A stretch of 64,000 bases of DNA from Rebecca billardiae RCC1528 (taxonomy: Eukaryota > Haptophyta). The stretch lies in NCBI GenBank assembly GCA_965240325.2, contig OZ251250.1, positions 62,001 through 126,000 of the forward strand. The letters run 5' to 3'. Below are positions 30,815 to 40,360 of this stretch, one piece after another. How positions within the stretch are numbered: position 1 is the first letter of the stretch; each line of letters starts with the position of its first letter. The translations under genes and the position numbers were made by a program. A model generated the notes under the pieces. It made no database searches. It saw nothing but the letters and a program-made list of their open reading frames with translations, and had not been told where the DNA came from.

Positions 30815-32675
30815 TCAGCAGACACGGGCACACCACGCCGTCCCGATGCACGCGGGCGCGTCCACCAGCTGGGTGGGCTCGTCTTGCTCGGCCTCGCTCA
30901 TGCCGAGGCCGAGCGCAGCCGACCGCTTGCCGCACGCGTACACGCTGCCGTCCGCACTCACAAACAGCGAGTGGGCGTGGCCCATGGCACAGTGCACCAC
31001 GCGTGCGTGGGCGAGGGCACCCACGCGCGTGGGAGCCTCGACGACCGCAACTCCGTGTCCCAGCCCGAGCTGGCCGTACTCGTTGTTCCCGAACGTGTGC
31101 ACGCTGCCGTCCGCGCCCAGCACCGCGCTGCCGCTGCCGCCCGCACACGCGCGCACGATGCGCACACCCGCAAGGGCGTCAAGCCGCCTCGGCGTGAGTT
31201 GCGGGCGCGTGTCGCCATGCCCGAGCCTGCCACCCCCGCCATACCCAAACGAGTACACCACCCCCTCGGTGTCCACCACCAGGCTGTGCGCACCGCCCGC
31301 ACTCACCTGCACGGCGCGCACGCCCGCGAGCGCCTCGATGCGCCTCGGCGTGTGCTGCTCCTGCTGGTCGCAGTGGCCGAGCTGGCCAAAGTAGCCGTGG
31401 CCACACGAGTACACGGCGCCCTGCGACGAGAGTAGCAACGCGTGCGATTCACCCGCGGCGACGCCACCCACGCGCACGCCACTTAGCGCCTCGATGCGCG
31501 TGGGCACCAGCCGCTCCTCCGTGTCGCCGTGGCCGAGCCGGCCATTGCCGTTGAAGCCCCAGCTGTACGCGCAGCCCGCGGCAGTGAGCGCGAGGCTGTG
31601 CTCGGTGCCTGCCGCGATGCACACGGCGGGCTCACTCGCGGGTAGCCCGACGAGAGCGAATGCGCGTTGCTCGTCCTTGTCGCCCAGCCCCAGTTGGCCG
31701 TACCCGTTGTCGCCGCAGCCGTACACGGCGCCGGCCTCGCTCAGCGCGAGCAGGTGGAACTGCCCAGCGGCGACGGCGACCACGCGCACCGCGCTGAGGG
31801 AGGCGACGCGCGTCGGCACGTATACTGGCGGCACCTGACGCCCGTGAGCGATAGCAAGCGGCGCAAAGTGCCCAGAAACCACCTCCTCGTCCTCGTCGTC
31901 GCTCGCCTGCTCGTCATCCTCGTCCTCGTCCTCCTCCACCTCGCCACACGTGTGCAGCCCGCCCTCCGCGTCCACAAACGCGCTGAAGTCGTCGCCAAGC
32001 GCGGCGCCACACGCGGCGACGCACGCGTGCCGCGCACTCATCTCCAGCACGCGCTCGCGCTCGAGCAGCTCGGCCGTCCACGTGCGCGGCAGCGTCGGCA
32101 GCGCACGCTCGTGCCCGCGCGCGCGCGCGCACGCGCTCGCGCAGCGCGTGCTCGACAGCCGAGCCGCGGCCTGGCGCGCCGCGGAAGAGGCGTGACGCGG
32201 CGTTGGCCGCGGCGAGATCGCGAGCGCTGCCGAGATGAACGAGCACGCGCACGATCAGGTCAAAGGGCAGCGCGGCCAAAGCAGGTCCCGACGCCTCCAG
32301 CGCGGCTGCGCTGCCGCGGCGCGCCCCATCCCGCCCCGCGCCGCCCGAGGGCCGCGCGAGCGTGACGGGGCCCGCTGCGACAGCCACGTGGCGCGACGCG
32401 CCGAGCCGGCGCACGCCAGCGTACATCGTCGTCGCACACGACGCCTGTGTGGTGCGCCCGCAGCCGGCGCGGCCGCAGCGCACGGCACAGCACTCGGACG
32501 CGAGCGCGCGCTCGAAGAGGCACACGTTGTGCGCGACGTGCTCCGCGCCGCACGCGAGCTGCGCCCACGGCTGCGAGCCGATGCGCTCGCCACACAGGAC
32601 ACAGGTGCAGTCGTCGGGCGTCGGGCTCGGCGCTGAGGGCGTCTCGTCGTCGTGCGCACCCGGCGTGCGCGCCAT
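30815..32675 (-). pseudogene. RING-like + F-box + RCC1 gene with frameshift (array member 8)
   Basis: The start M-A-R-T-P-G-A-H is at 32675, with an intact RING-like cluster and F-box. At about 32115-32131 the run of GC dinucleotides after GTGCCC is 14 bases long, against 10 in member 6, so the frame shifts by 4 bases and stops near 31914. The remaining sequence, blades 1-7 with the acidic linker, is uninterrupted in the correct frame down to 30815, and the internal M-L-E-M-S at 32050 could start a headless 411-residue protein. Loop residues are Q-F in blade 2, and blade 5 (G-Y-G-G-G-G-R-L-G) is shared with member 10. A slippage mutation or a sequencing error in the GC run are both possible. 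Confidence 0.75.
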
Positions 32676-32790
32676 GCGTCGTCGACGACGTACGCGCGCG
32701 TGAGCTAGTCGCAAGCGGGGCCGGCGGAGGGCGGCGACGGTTGGTCATGGATCCGTTGGTCATCGGCTTTACCCCCATACCGTAGTAGTA

Positions 32791-32840
<50 letters not shown>

Positions 32841-33226
32841 ATATATATATATATATTATAATATATATATATATTATAATATATATATATATATAATATA
32901 TATATATACTAATACCGTCAGTCGTACGTACTCCGTAGCTACCGCGATGTACAGTTTACTGTACAGCGCTCTAGCCGCAGATCGAGCGTCAGCAGGTTCG
33001 AGTCGTTGGCGATGATGCGCTGATGATGATATGATGATGGCGCGCAGTCAGACCGCGCCAGCCGCCAGGCGGCCCACCCACCGCCCAGGGCCACCGGCCA
33101 GGCGCCAGCCTTGAGCCTGGGCGGCGGCACCGTGCGGGCACCTGCTGAGGACGGCCCGTGCCATCAACGGCTGCGCCGGCTGTCACCACCGCGCATTGTC
33201 TCTGCAGCGGAGCAGTGGGGCGCGCG
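32676..33226. repeat. array spacer with ~120-base (TA)n tract
   Basis: Between the RING-class 5' flank of member 8 and the 3' end of member 9 lies an almost pure TA tract at about 32788-32910, broken by a few ATTATAAT interruptions. It sits just before the conserved palindrome TGTACAGTTTACTGTACA. Sister spacers lack the TA expansion. Confidence 0.8.
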
Positions 33227-34723
33227 TCAGCAGCAGACACGCGCACGCCACGCCGTCCCGATGCACGCGGGCGTGCCAATCCGCTGGGTGGGCTCGCCTT
33301 GCTCGGCCTCGCTCATGCCGAGGCCGAGCGCGGCCGACTGCAAGCCGCACGCGTACACGCTGCCGTCCGCACTCACAAACAGCGAGTGGTGGTCACACAT
33401 GGCACAGCGCACCACGCCCGCGTGGGCGAGGGCGCCAACACGCGTGGGCAGCGACAACTCGCCAGCGTCATCGTGCCCGAGCTGGCCATCGCGGCTGTCC
33501 CCAAACGTGTGCACGCTGCCGTCCGCGCCCAGCACCGCGCTGCCGTTGCCGCCCGCACACGCGCGCACGATGCGCACACCCGCGAGGGCGTCAAGCCGCC
33601 TCGGCGCGAGCTGATCGCGCGTGTCTCCATGCCCGAGCGAGCCAAAGTTACCATACCCAAACGAGTGCACCGTCCCCTCGCTGTCCACCACCAGGCTGTG
33701 GCCACCGCCCGCGCTCACGTGCGCGGCGCGCACGCCCGCGAGCGCCTCGATGCGCCTCGGCGTGTGCTGATCCTGCCCGTCGCCGTGGCCGAGCTGGCCG
33801 AAGTGGCCAAGGCCACACGAGTAGACGGCGCCCTGCGTCGAGAGAAGCAGCGTGTGAACACGACCCGCGGCTATCCCGCCCACGCGCACGCCGTCCAGCG
33901 CCTTGATGCGCGCCGGCTTCCACCGGTCCTCCCTGTCGCCGCGGCCGAGCTGGCCGAACAAGTTGTCGCCCCAGCTGTACGCGCAGCCCGCGGCGGTGAG
34001 CGCGAGGCTGTGCGCATAGCCTGCAGCGATGCACACGACGGGCTCACGTGCGGGGAGCCCGACGAGAGCGAACACGCGTTGCTGCTCCGTGTGGCCCACC
34101 CCCAGCTCGCCGTGGTCGTTGTAGCCGCAGCCGTACACGGCGCCAGCGTCGCTCAGCACGAGCAGGTGGTAGTAGCCGGCGGCCACAGAGCACACGTGCA
34201 CCGTGCTGAGGGAGGCGACGCGCGTTGGCACGCGCACTGCCGGCATACCCGAGTGGCCGGTTGCCACATGCGCTCGATACTCACCCGTCGGCTCCCCGCC
34301 CTCGTCCTCGTCGTCGCTCTCCGGCTCCGACTGATCAGGCACCTCCTGCTCGCCGCACGTGTGCAGCCCGCCCTCCGCGTCCACAAACGCGCTGAAGACG
34401 TTGCCTGCCGAGACCGGGGACGCATGCGCGCTGCCAAGCTCGAGGACGCGCTCGCGCACGAACAGCTCCTCCGTCCATGTGCGCACGTCGCAGGGCAGCG
34501 TCGTCGGCAGCGCGCGATCGTGACCGCGCGCGCGCGTGCGCTCGCGCAGCGCGCGCTCGACCGCCGAGCACCCGCCTGGCGGCGCGGCGTGGAAGAGGCG
34601 CGCGGTGGCGTTCAGGCTGGCGAGGTCACGCGGCGGCAGGAGTGGGGCGATGCGGTCGAGCACCTCACGTGGCAGGTCGTCGAGCACGAGGCGACGCGCG
34701 TGCGCCTGTGCCGTGCTGGGCAT
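33227..34723 (-). CDS. F-box + RCC1 propeller protein, seven blades (array member 9)
   Basis: 498 residues from M-P-S-T-A-Q at 34723. The frame is open up to 34858, but that extension is inside the GTAC-rich element and is not taken. The F-box has I-A-P-L-L-P-P-R-D in place of I-L-V-F-L. After blade 1 it carries an acidic linker (S-E-P-E-S-D-D-E-D-E-G-G) like the RING class, joined to the P-T-G-E-Y text of the F-box class: a visible hybrid. Blade 2 has Y-Y before the histidine and Y-N-D-H-G at the tip; blade 3 is D-N-L-F-G-Q-L-G-R; blade 7 has L-Q-S in place of K-R-S. The mobile element begins only 68 bases upstream of the ATG, so its promoter may be altered or supplied by the element. Confidence 0.85.
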   Translation of the reverse strand: MPSTAQAHARRLVLDDLPREVLDRIAPLLPPRDLASLNATARLFHAAPPGGCSAVERALRERTRARGHDRALPTTLPCDVRTWTEELFVRERVLELGSAHASPVSAGNVFSAFVDAEGGLHTCGEQEVPDQSEPESDDEDEGGEPTGEYRAHVATGHSGMPAVRVPTRVASLSTVHVCSVAAGYYHLLVLSDAGAVYGCGYNDHGELGVGHTEQQRVFALVGLPAREPVVCIAAGYAHSLALTAAGCAYSWGDNLFGQLGRGDREDRWKPARIKALDGVRVGGIAAGRVHTLLLSTQGAVYSCGLGHFGQLGHGDGQDQHTPRRIEALAGVRAAHVSAGGGHSLVVDSEGTVHSFGYGNFGSLGHGDTRDQLAPRRLDALAGVRIVRACAGGNGSAVLGADGSVHTFGDSRDGQLGHDDAGELSLPTRVGALAHAGVVRCAMCDHHSLFVSADGSVYACGLQSAALGLGMSEAEQGEPTQRIGTPACIGTAWRARVCC

Positions 34724-34790
34724 CGCTCCCGCCGGCGCCGCGCAGTCGGTGCGGTCGCTCGGTGAGCACTGAGCTGAGAGGGGAGGTGTC

Positions 34791-35693
34791 ACCAAACCGA
34801 GCTCAGAATGAGGAGTGTACCGAGCTAAGCGGATGTACCATGGTACACTTTGGTACATAATTGGTACACTATTGGTACACTATTGGTACATGTAAAGATG
34901 TACCAAGTGTACCAATAGTGTACCAATTATGTACCAAAGTGTACCAACGCATCCTGGCAATGTACCAAATGCCATTGGGTGTACCATGGTACATCAGTTT
35001 GGTACATCCACATAGCACATGTTGGTACATTACCTGATGTACCAACTCCTCCCAAATGTACCAACTCGTCCGAAGAATGTACCAATGTGTCCCAACGATG
35101 TACCAAATGTACCATACCATGTGTACCAAACGTCCCCCAATGTACCATCTGAATGTACCAACTTTTCATGAATGTACCAATAGTGTACCATCGTCGGCGA
35201 TTCAGAGCAGTGGTACACTTTCCTGGGTGTACCTGGTACACCCAGAATCCCACCAAGTTGGTACATTCAGCGGAAATTATTTGGTACACTTGGTACATTT
35301 TCAGGACGAGTTGGTACATTTTTTGGTACACCCTGGGACAAGTTGGTACACTTTGGGGAGCAGTTGGTACATTCAGGGAGGAGTTGGTACACTTGGTACA
35401 CTTTTGTGTGCAAACTGGTACATGGTTGGTACACGTTGGTACACTCATGAAATGTACCAAAGTATACCATTTATGTACCAAAGTGTACATGGTACACCCA
35501 ATGACATTTGGTACATATTGTCAGGATGCGTTGGTACACTATTGGTACTCACACTATTGGTACACTATTGGTACACTTGGTACATCTTTACATGTACCAA
35601 TAGTGTACCAATAGTGTACCAATTATGTACCAAAGTGTACCATATGGTACATCCGCTTAGCTCGGTACACTCCGGTTCTGAGCTCGGTTTGGT
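34791..35693. mobile_element. 0.9 kb inverted-repeat element made of GGTACA/TGTACC units
   Basis: The ends are long inverted repeats: ACCAAACCGAGCTCAGAA at the left is matched at the right by TTCTGAGCTCGGTTTGGT, and near-perfect pairing continues for about 190 bases inward. Nearly the whole element consists of GGTACA or TGTACC units, typically 8-20 bases apart, in the orientations TTGGTACA and TGTACCAA. In member 1 the corresponding flank reads GAGCACTGAGCGAAGCGCTG without insertion, so the element plus short flanking bases was added here. No credible protein is present. It resembles a foldback or MITE-like element whose transposase sites have been amplified throughout. Confidence 0.8.
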
Positions 35694-36054
35694 CGATCTA
35701 CCCGTTATGAGAGCGAAGCGCTGTCGCCGCGCGCTGTGGCATCCACTGTCCGTTGCCTGAGCTGCCCGGACTGTCAGACGTCAGTCACAGGCGGGCGGCC
35801 CGGACCCGGCAGGAATCTGAGACTCTGTCGAGCCAGATTGGTGCGACGCTCAGTGCGAAGCCGAGTGGGCACGTACGCACTTACAAACTCAGATTCGAGG
35901 CGATGCGCTGCTGGCCGTCCGACCGCCAGGCGCCAGCCAGCCTGGGCGGCGGCACCGTGGGCCGACGGTGGCGGCCCCGCGCCCGGCTGCTGTGTCCGCT
36001 GCCACCGCCGCCCACGACTGCAACGGAGCAGTGGAGCGTCGGCAGAGGCGCGCA
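35694..36054. repeat. array spacer, F-box-class 5' flank
   Basis: Resumes the conserved order seen at 29800-30060: AAGCGCTGTCGCCGCGCGCT, CTGTCAGACGTCAGTCACAG, GGCCGTCCGACCGCCAGG. This is the continuation of the 5' flank of member 9, separated from it by the GTAC element. Confidence 0.65.
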
Positions 36055-37911
36055 TCAGCAGACACGGGCACAACACGTCGTCCCGATGCACGCGGGCGTG
36101 TCAACCCGCTGGGTGGGCTCGTCTTGCTCGGCCTCGCTCATGCCGAGGCCGAGCGCGGCCGAGCGCTTGCCGCACGCGTACACGCTGCCGTCCGCACTCA
36201 CAAACAGCGAGTGGGAGAAGCCCATGGCACAGTGCACCACGCGTGCGTGTGCAAGCGCGATCGCGCGCGCGGGAGCCTCGACGGCCGCGCCTCCGCGCCC
36301 CAGTCCGAGCTGGCCGTACCTATTGTGCCCAAACGTGTGCACGCTGCCGTCCGCGCTCAGCACCGCGCTGCCGCAGCTGCCCGCACACGCGCGCACGATA
36401 CGCACACCCGCAAGGGCGTCAAGCCGCCTCGGCGTGAGTTGCGGGCGCGTGTCGCCATGCCCGAGCCTGCCACCCCCGCCATACCCAAACGAGTACACCA
36501 CCCCCTCGCTGTCCACCACCAGGCTGTGGCCATCGCCCGCGCTCACGTGCACGGTGCGCACGCCCGCAAGCGCCTCGATGCGCCTCGGCGTGTGCTGCTC
36601 CTGCTGGTCGCCGTGGCCGAGACGGCCAAACTCGCCACTGCCACACGAGTAGACGGCGCCATACACATCGAGAAGTAGCGCGTGGGCACCGCCCGCGGCC
36701 ATCCCGCCCACGCGCACGCCGTCCAGCGCCTCGATGCGCGTCGGCTGCAGCCGCCGCTGCGTGTCGCCGTGGCCGAGCTGGCCGTAGCCGTTGTGGCCCC
36801 AGCTGTACGCGCAGCCCGCAGCCGTGAGCGCGAGGCTGTGCGCATAGCCTGCCGCGATGCACACGACGGGCTCACTCGCGGGTAACCCGACGAGTGTGAA
36901 AGAGCGTTGCTCCTCCTCGTCGCCCAGCCCCAGTTGGCCGTACCCGTTGTCGCCGCAGCCGTACACGGCGCCGGCCTCGCTCAGCGCAAGCAGGTGGGCC
37001 CAGCCGGCGGCCACCGCGACCACGCGCACCGCGGAGAGCGAGGCGACGCGCGTCGGCACGTATACTGGCGGCACCTGACGCCCGTGAGCGATAGCAAGCG
37101 GCGCAAAGTGCCCAGAAACCACCTCCTCGTCCTCGTCGTCGCTCGCCTGCTCGTCATCCTCCTCCTCCTCCTCCTCCACCTCGCCACACGTGTGCAGCCC
37201 GCCCTCCGCGTCCACAAACGCGCTGAAGTTGTCGCCAAGCGCGGCGCCACACGCGGCGACGCACGCGTGCCGCGCACTCATCTCCAGCACGCGCTCGCGC
37301 TCGAGCAGCTCGGCCGTCCACGTGCGCGGCAGCGTCGGCAGCGCGCGCTCGTGCCCGCGCGCGCGCACGCGCTCGCGCAGCGCGTGCTCGACAGCCGAGC
37401 CGCGGCCTGGCGCGCCGCGGAAGAGGCGTGACGCGGCGTTGGCCGCGGCGAGATCGCGAGCGCTGCCGAGGTGAACGAGCACGCGCACGATCAGGTCAAA
37501 GGGCAGCGCGGCCAAAGCAGGCCCCGACGCCTCCAGCGCAGCTGCGCTGCCGCGGCGCGCCCCATCCCGCCCCGCGCCGCCCGAGGGCCGCGCGAGCGTG
37601 ACGGGGCCTGCTGCGACAGCCACGTGGCGCGTAGCGCCGAGCCGGCGCAAGCCAGCGTACATCGTCGTCGCACACGACACCTGCGTGGTGCGCCCGCAGC
37701 TGGCGCGGCCGCAGCGCACGGCACAGCACTCGGACGCGAGCGCGCGCTCGAAGAGGCACACGTTGTGCGCGACGTGCTCCGCGCCGCAAGCCAGCGTGGC
37801 CCACGGCTGCAAGCCGATGCGCTCGCCGCAAAGGACACAGGTGCGGTCGTCGGGCGTTGGGCTCGGCGCCGAGGGCGTCTCGCCGTCGTGCGCACCCGGC
37901 GTGTGCTCCAT
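36055..37911 (-). CDS. RING-like + F-box + RCC1 propeller protein (array member 10)
   Basis: 618 residues from M-E-H-T-P-G-A-H at 37911. The zinc cluster keeps all likely ligands, with D-R-T-C replacing D-C-T-C at its beginning, so C23 is not required. Relative to members 6 and 11, blades 2-4 are exchanged: blade 2 reads D-E-E-E-Q-R-S-F-T (F-box-class text), blade 3 is Y-A / H-N-G-Y-G, and blade 4 is the L-L-L-D-V-Y-G module found mainly in F-box-class copies. Blade 5 is the G-Y-G-G-G-G module of member 8. The blade 6 to tail text (A-I-A-L-A-H-A-R) matches member 2. This is the clearest mosaic of the array. Confidence 0.87.
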   Translation of the reverse strand: MEHTPGAHDGETPSAPSPTPDDRTCVLCGERIGLQPWATLACGAEHVAHNVCLFERALASECCAVRCGRASCGRTTQVSCATTMYAGLRRLGATRHVAVAAGPVTLARPSGGAGRDGARRGSAAALEASGPALAALPFDLIVRVLVHLGSARDLAAANAASRLFRGAPGRGSAVEHALRERVRARGHERALPTLPRTWTAELLERERVLEMSARHACVAACGAALGDNFSAFVDAEGGLHTCGEVEEEEEEDDEQASDDEDEEVVSGHFAPLAIAHGRQVPPVYVPTRVASLSAVRVVAVAAGWAHLLALSEAGAVYGCGDNGYGQLGLGDEEEQRSFTLVGLPASEPVVCIAAGYAHSLALTAAGCAYSWGHNGYGQLGHGDTQRRLQPTRIEALDGVRVGGMAAGGAHALLLDVYGAVYSCGSGEFGRLGHGDQQEQHTPRRIEALAGVRTVHVSAGDGHSLVVDSEGVVYSFGYGGGGRLGHGDTRPQLTPRRLDALAGVRIVRACAGSCGSAVLSADGSVHTFGHNRYGQLGLGRGGAAVEAPARAIALAHARVVHCAMGFSHSLFVSADGSVYACGKRSAALGLGMSEAEQDEPTQRVDTPACIGTTCCARVC

Positions 37912-38306
37912 GCGTCGTCGACGACCGTCGCAAAGCGGGGCCGCCTTCGAGCTTGCGGAGGGCGAGACGACGACGGTTGGTCATCCGCTTACCCCCGTAC
38001 CGTCAGTACACACTGGCGTAGCTAGTTACCGATGTAGCTACAGTTTACTGTATGTACAGCGCTAGCCGCAGATCGCGAGCAGCAGGTTCGAGTCGTAGAC
38101 GCTGATGCGCTGATGATGATGATGGCGCGCAGTCAGACCGCGCCAGCCGCCAGGCGGCCCACCCACCGCCCAGGGCCAGGCGCCATGGCCTTGAGCCTGG
38201 GCGGCGGCACCGTGCGGGCACCTGCTGAGGACAGCCCGTGCCATCAACGGCTGCGTCGGCTGTCACCACCGCGCACTGTCTCTGCAGCGGAGCAGTGGGG
38301 CGCGCG
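37912..38306. repeat. array spacer
   Basis: The shortest uninterrupted spacer (395 bases), without inserted elements. The palindrome is modified here (CAGTTTACTGTATGTACAGC). It serves as an empty reference for the insertions seen in other spacers. Confidence 0.65.
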
Positions 38307-40175
38307 TCAGCAGCCGACACGCGCACGCCACGCCGTCTCCACGAGCACGGGCGTGCCAACCTGCTGGGTGGGCTCGTCTTGCTCGGCCTCGCTCGTGCCG
38401 AGGCCGAGCGCAGCCGACCGCTTGCCGCACGCGTGCACGCTGCCGTCCGCACTCACAAACAGCGAGTGGGAGTAGCCCATGGCACAGTGCGCCACGCGCG
38501 CGTGCGCGAGGGCACCCACGCGCGACGGGGCCCTACGTCCAATCTCTCCAACCTCTCCGTGCCCCAGTCCGAGCTGGCCGTTGCGGATGTCTCCAAACGT
38601 GTGCACGCTGCCGTCCGCGCCCAGCACCGCGCTGCCGCTGCCGCCCGCACACGCGCGCACGATGAGCACACCCGCAAGGGCGTCAAGCCGCCTCGGCGTG
38701 AGTTGCGAGCGCGTGTCTCCATGCCCGAGCGCACCAAACTTGCCAAGCCCAAACGAGTGCACGCGGCCGGTAGCGTCCACCACCAGGCTGTGCACATCGC
38801 CCGCGCTCACGTGCACGGCGCGCACGCCAGCAAGCGCCTCGATGCGCCTCGGCGTGTGCTGCTCCTGCTGGTCGCCGTGGCCGAGCTGGCCAAAGTAGCC
38901 GTGGCCACACGAGTACACGGCGCCCTGCGACGAGAGTAGCAACGCGTGCGATTCACCCGCGGCGACGCCACCCACACGCACGCCACTCAGCGCCTCGATG
39001 CGCGTGGGCACCCGCCGCTCCTCCGTGTCGCCGTGGCCGAGCCGGCCATTGCCGTTGAAGCCCCAGCTGTACGCGCAGCCCGCGGCAGTGAGCGCGAGGC
39101 TGTGCTCGGTGCCTGCCGCGATGCACACGACGGGCTCACTCGCGGGTAGCCCGACGAGAGCGAATGCGCGTTGCTCGTCCTTGTCGCCCAGCCCCAGTTG
39201 GCCGTACCCGTTGTCGCCGCAGCCGTACACGGCGCCGGCGTCGCTCAGCGCGAGCAGGTGGAACTGCCCAGCGGCGACGGCGACCACGCGCACCGCGCTG
39301 AGGGAGGCGACGCGCGTCGGCACGTATACTGGCGGCACCTGACGCCCGTGAGCGATAGCAAGCGGCGCAAAGTGCCCAGAAACCACCTCCTCGTCCTCGT
39401 CGTCGCTCGCCTGCTCGTCATCCTCGTCCTCCTCCTCCTCCACCTCGCCACACGTGTGCAGCCCGCCCTCCGCGTCCACAAACGCGCTGAAGTCGTCGCC
39501 AAGCGCGGCGCCACACGCGGCGACGCACGCGTGCCGCGCACTCATCTCCAGCACGCGCTCGCGCTCGAGCAGCTCGGCCGTCCACGTGCGCGGCAGCGTC
39601 GGCAGCGCACGCTCGCGCCCGCGCGCGCGCACGCGCTCGCGCAGCGCGTGCTCGACAGCCGAGCCGCGGCCTGGCGCGCCGCGGAAGAGGCGTGACGCGG
39701 CGTTGGCCGCGGCGAGATCGCGAGCGCTGCCGAGATGAACGAGCACGCGCACGATCAGGTCAAAGGGCAGCGCGGCCAAAGCAGGTCCCGACGCCTCCAG
39801 CGCGGCTGCGCTGCCGCGGCGCGTCCCATCCCGCCCAGCGCCGCCCGAGGGCCGCGCTAGCGTGACGGGGCCCGCTGCGACGGCCACGTGGCGCGACGCG
39901 CCGAGCCGGCGCACGCCAGCGTACATCGTCGTCGCAGACGACGCCTGCGTGGTGCGCCCGCAGCCGGCGCGGCCGCAGCGCACGGCACAACACTCGGACG
40001 CGAGCGCGCGCTCGAAGAGGCACACGTTGTGCGCGACGTGCTCCGCGCCGCACGCGAGCTGCGCCCACGGCTGCGAGCCGATGCGCTCGCCGCACAGGAC
40101 ACACGTGCAGTCGTCGGGCGTCGGGCTCGGCGCCGAGGGCGCCTCGTCGTCGTGCGCACCCGGCGTGCGCTCCAT
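38307..40175 (-). CDS. RING-like + F-box + RCC1 propeller protein (array member 11)
   Basis: 622 residues from M-E-R-T-P-G-A-H at 40175. It differs from member 6 at few positions. Several of these are in the variable loop sites: Q-F for G-Y before the histidine of blade 2, E-S for E-A in blade 4 and D-V for H-E in blade 5. The acidic insert is E-V-E-E-E-E-D-E-D-D-E-Q. Blade 6 reads D-I-R-N-G-Q-L-G. The giant inverted-repeat element begins 44 bases upstream of the start codon, so the promoter region has been displaced by 8.7 kb. Whether it is still expressed is unknown. Confidence 0.87.
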   Translation of the reverse strand: MERTPGAHDDEAPSAPSPTPDDCTCVLCGERIGSQPWAQLACGAEHVAHNVCLFERALASECCAVRCGRAGCGRTTQASSATTMYAGVRRLGASRHVAVAAGPVTLARPSGGAGRDGTRRGSAAALEASGPALAALPFDLIVRVLVHLGSARDLAAANAASRLFRGAPGRGSAVEHALRERVRARGRERALPTLPRTWTAELLERERVLEMSARHACVAACGAALGDDFSAFVDAEGGLHTCGEVEEEEDEDDEQASDDEDEEVVSGHFAPLAIAHGRQVPPVYVPTRVASLSAVRVVAVAAGQFHLLALSDAGAVYGCGDNGYGQLGLGDKDEQRAFALVGLPASEPVVCIAAGTEHSLALTAAGCAYSWGFNGNGRLGHGDTEERRVPTRIEALSGVRVGGVAAGESHALLLSSQGAVYSCGHGYFGQLGHGDQQEQHTPRRIEALAGVRAVHVSAGDVHSLVVDATGRVHSFGLGKFGALGHGDTRSQLTPRRLDALAGVLIVRACAGGSGSAVLGADGSVHTFGDIRNGQLGLGHGEVGEIGRRAPSRVGALAHARVAHCAMGYSHSLFVSADGSVHACGKRSAALGLGTSEAEQDEPTQQVGTPVLVETAWRARVGC

Positions 40176-40360
40176 GCGTCGTCGACGACGTACGCGCGTG
40201 AGCTACTGCTCGCAAATGCAATACTGTAAGGTCTGGCGCTCTGCAGTGGCTGATGCCAGCTGAAACTGGGGCTTTTGGCCCAGTTTGCGATGGCACAGTG
40301 GGGGGCTTCGCGGGTCAGTAAACTGGGGAAAAGCCTCAGTTTCAGATGGCATGCGCCCAC

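Noticed and set aside
33158-34765. 535-codon open frame on the plus strand opposite array member 9, and similar antisense frames opposite the other RCC1 genes
   Set aside because: The antisense text (H-A-A-V-R-A-Q-H-R-A) only mirrors codon bias of the RCC1 genes; it has no domain and recurs wherever the blades recur.
34830-35690. CRISPR-like array suggested by evenly repeated GGTACA units
   Set aside because: Units are only 6-8 bases, occur in both orientations and have no constant spacer length; the sequence is eukaryotic and the block has inverted ends.
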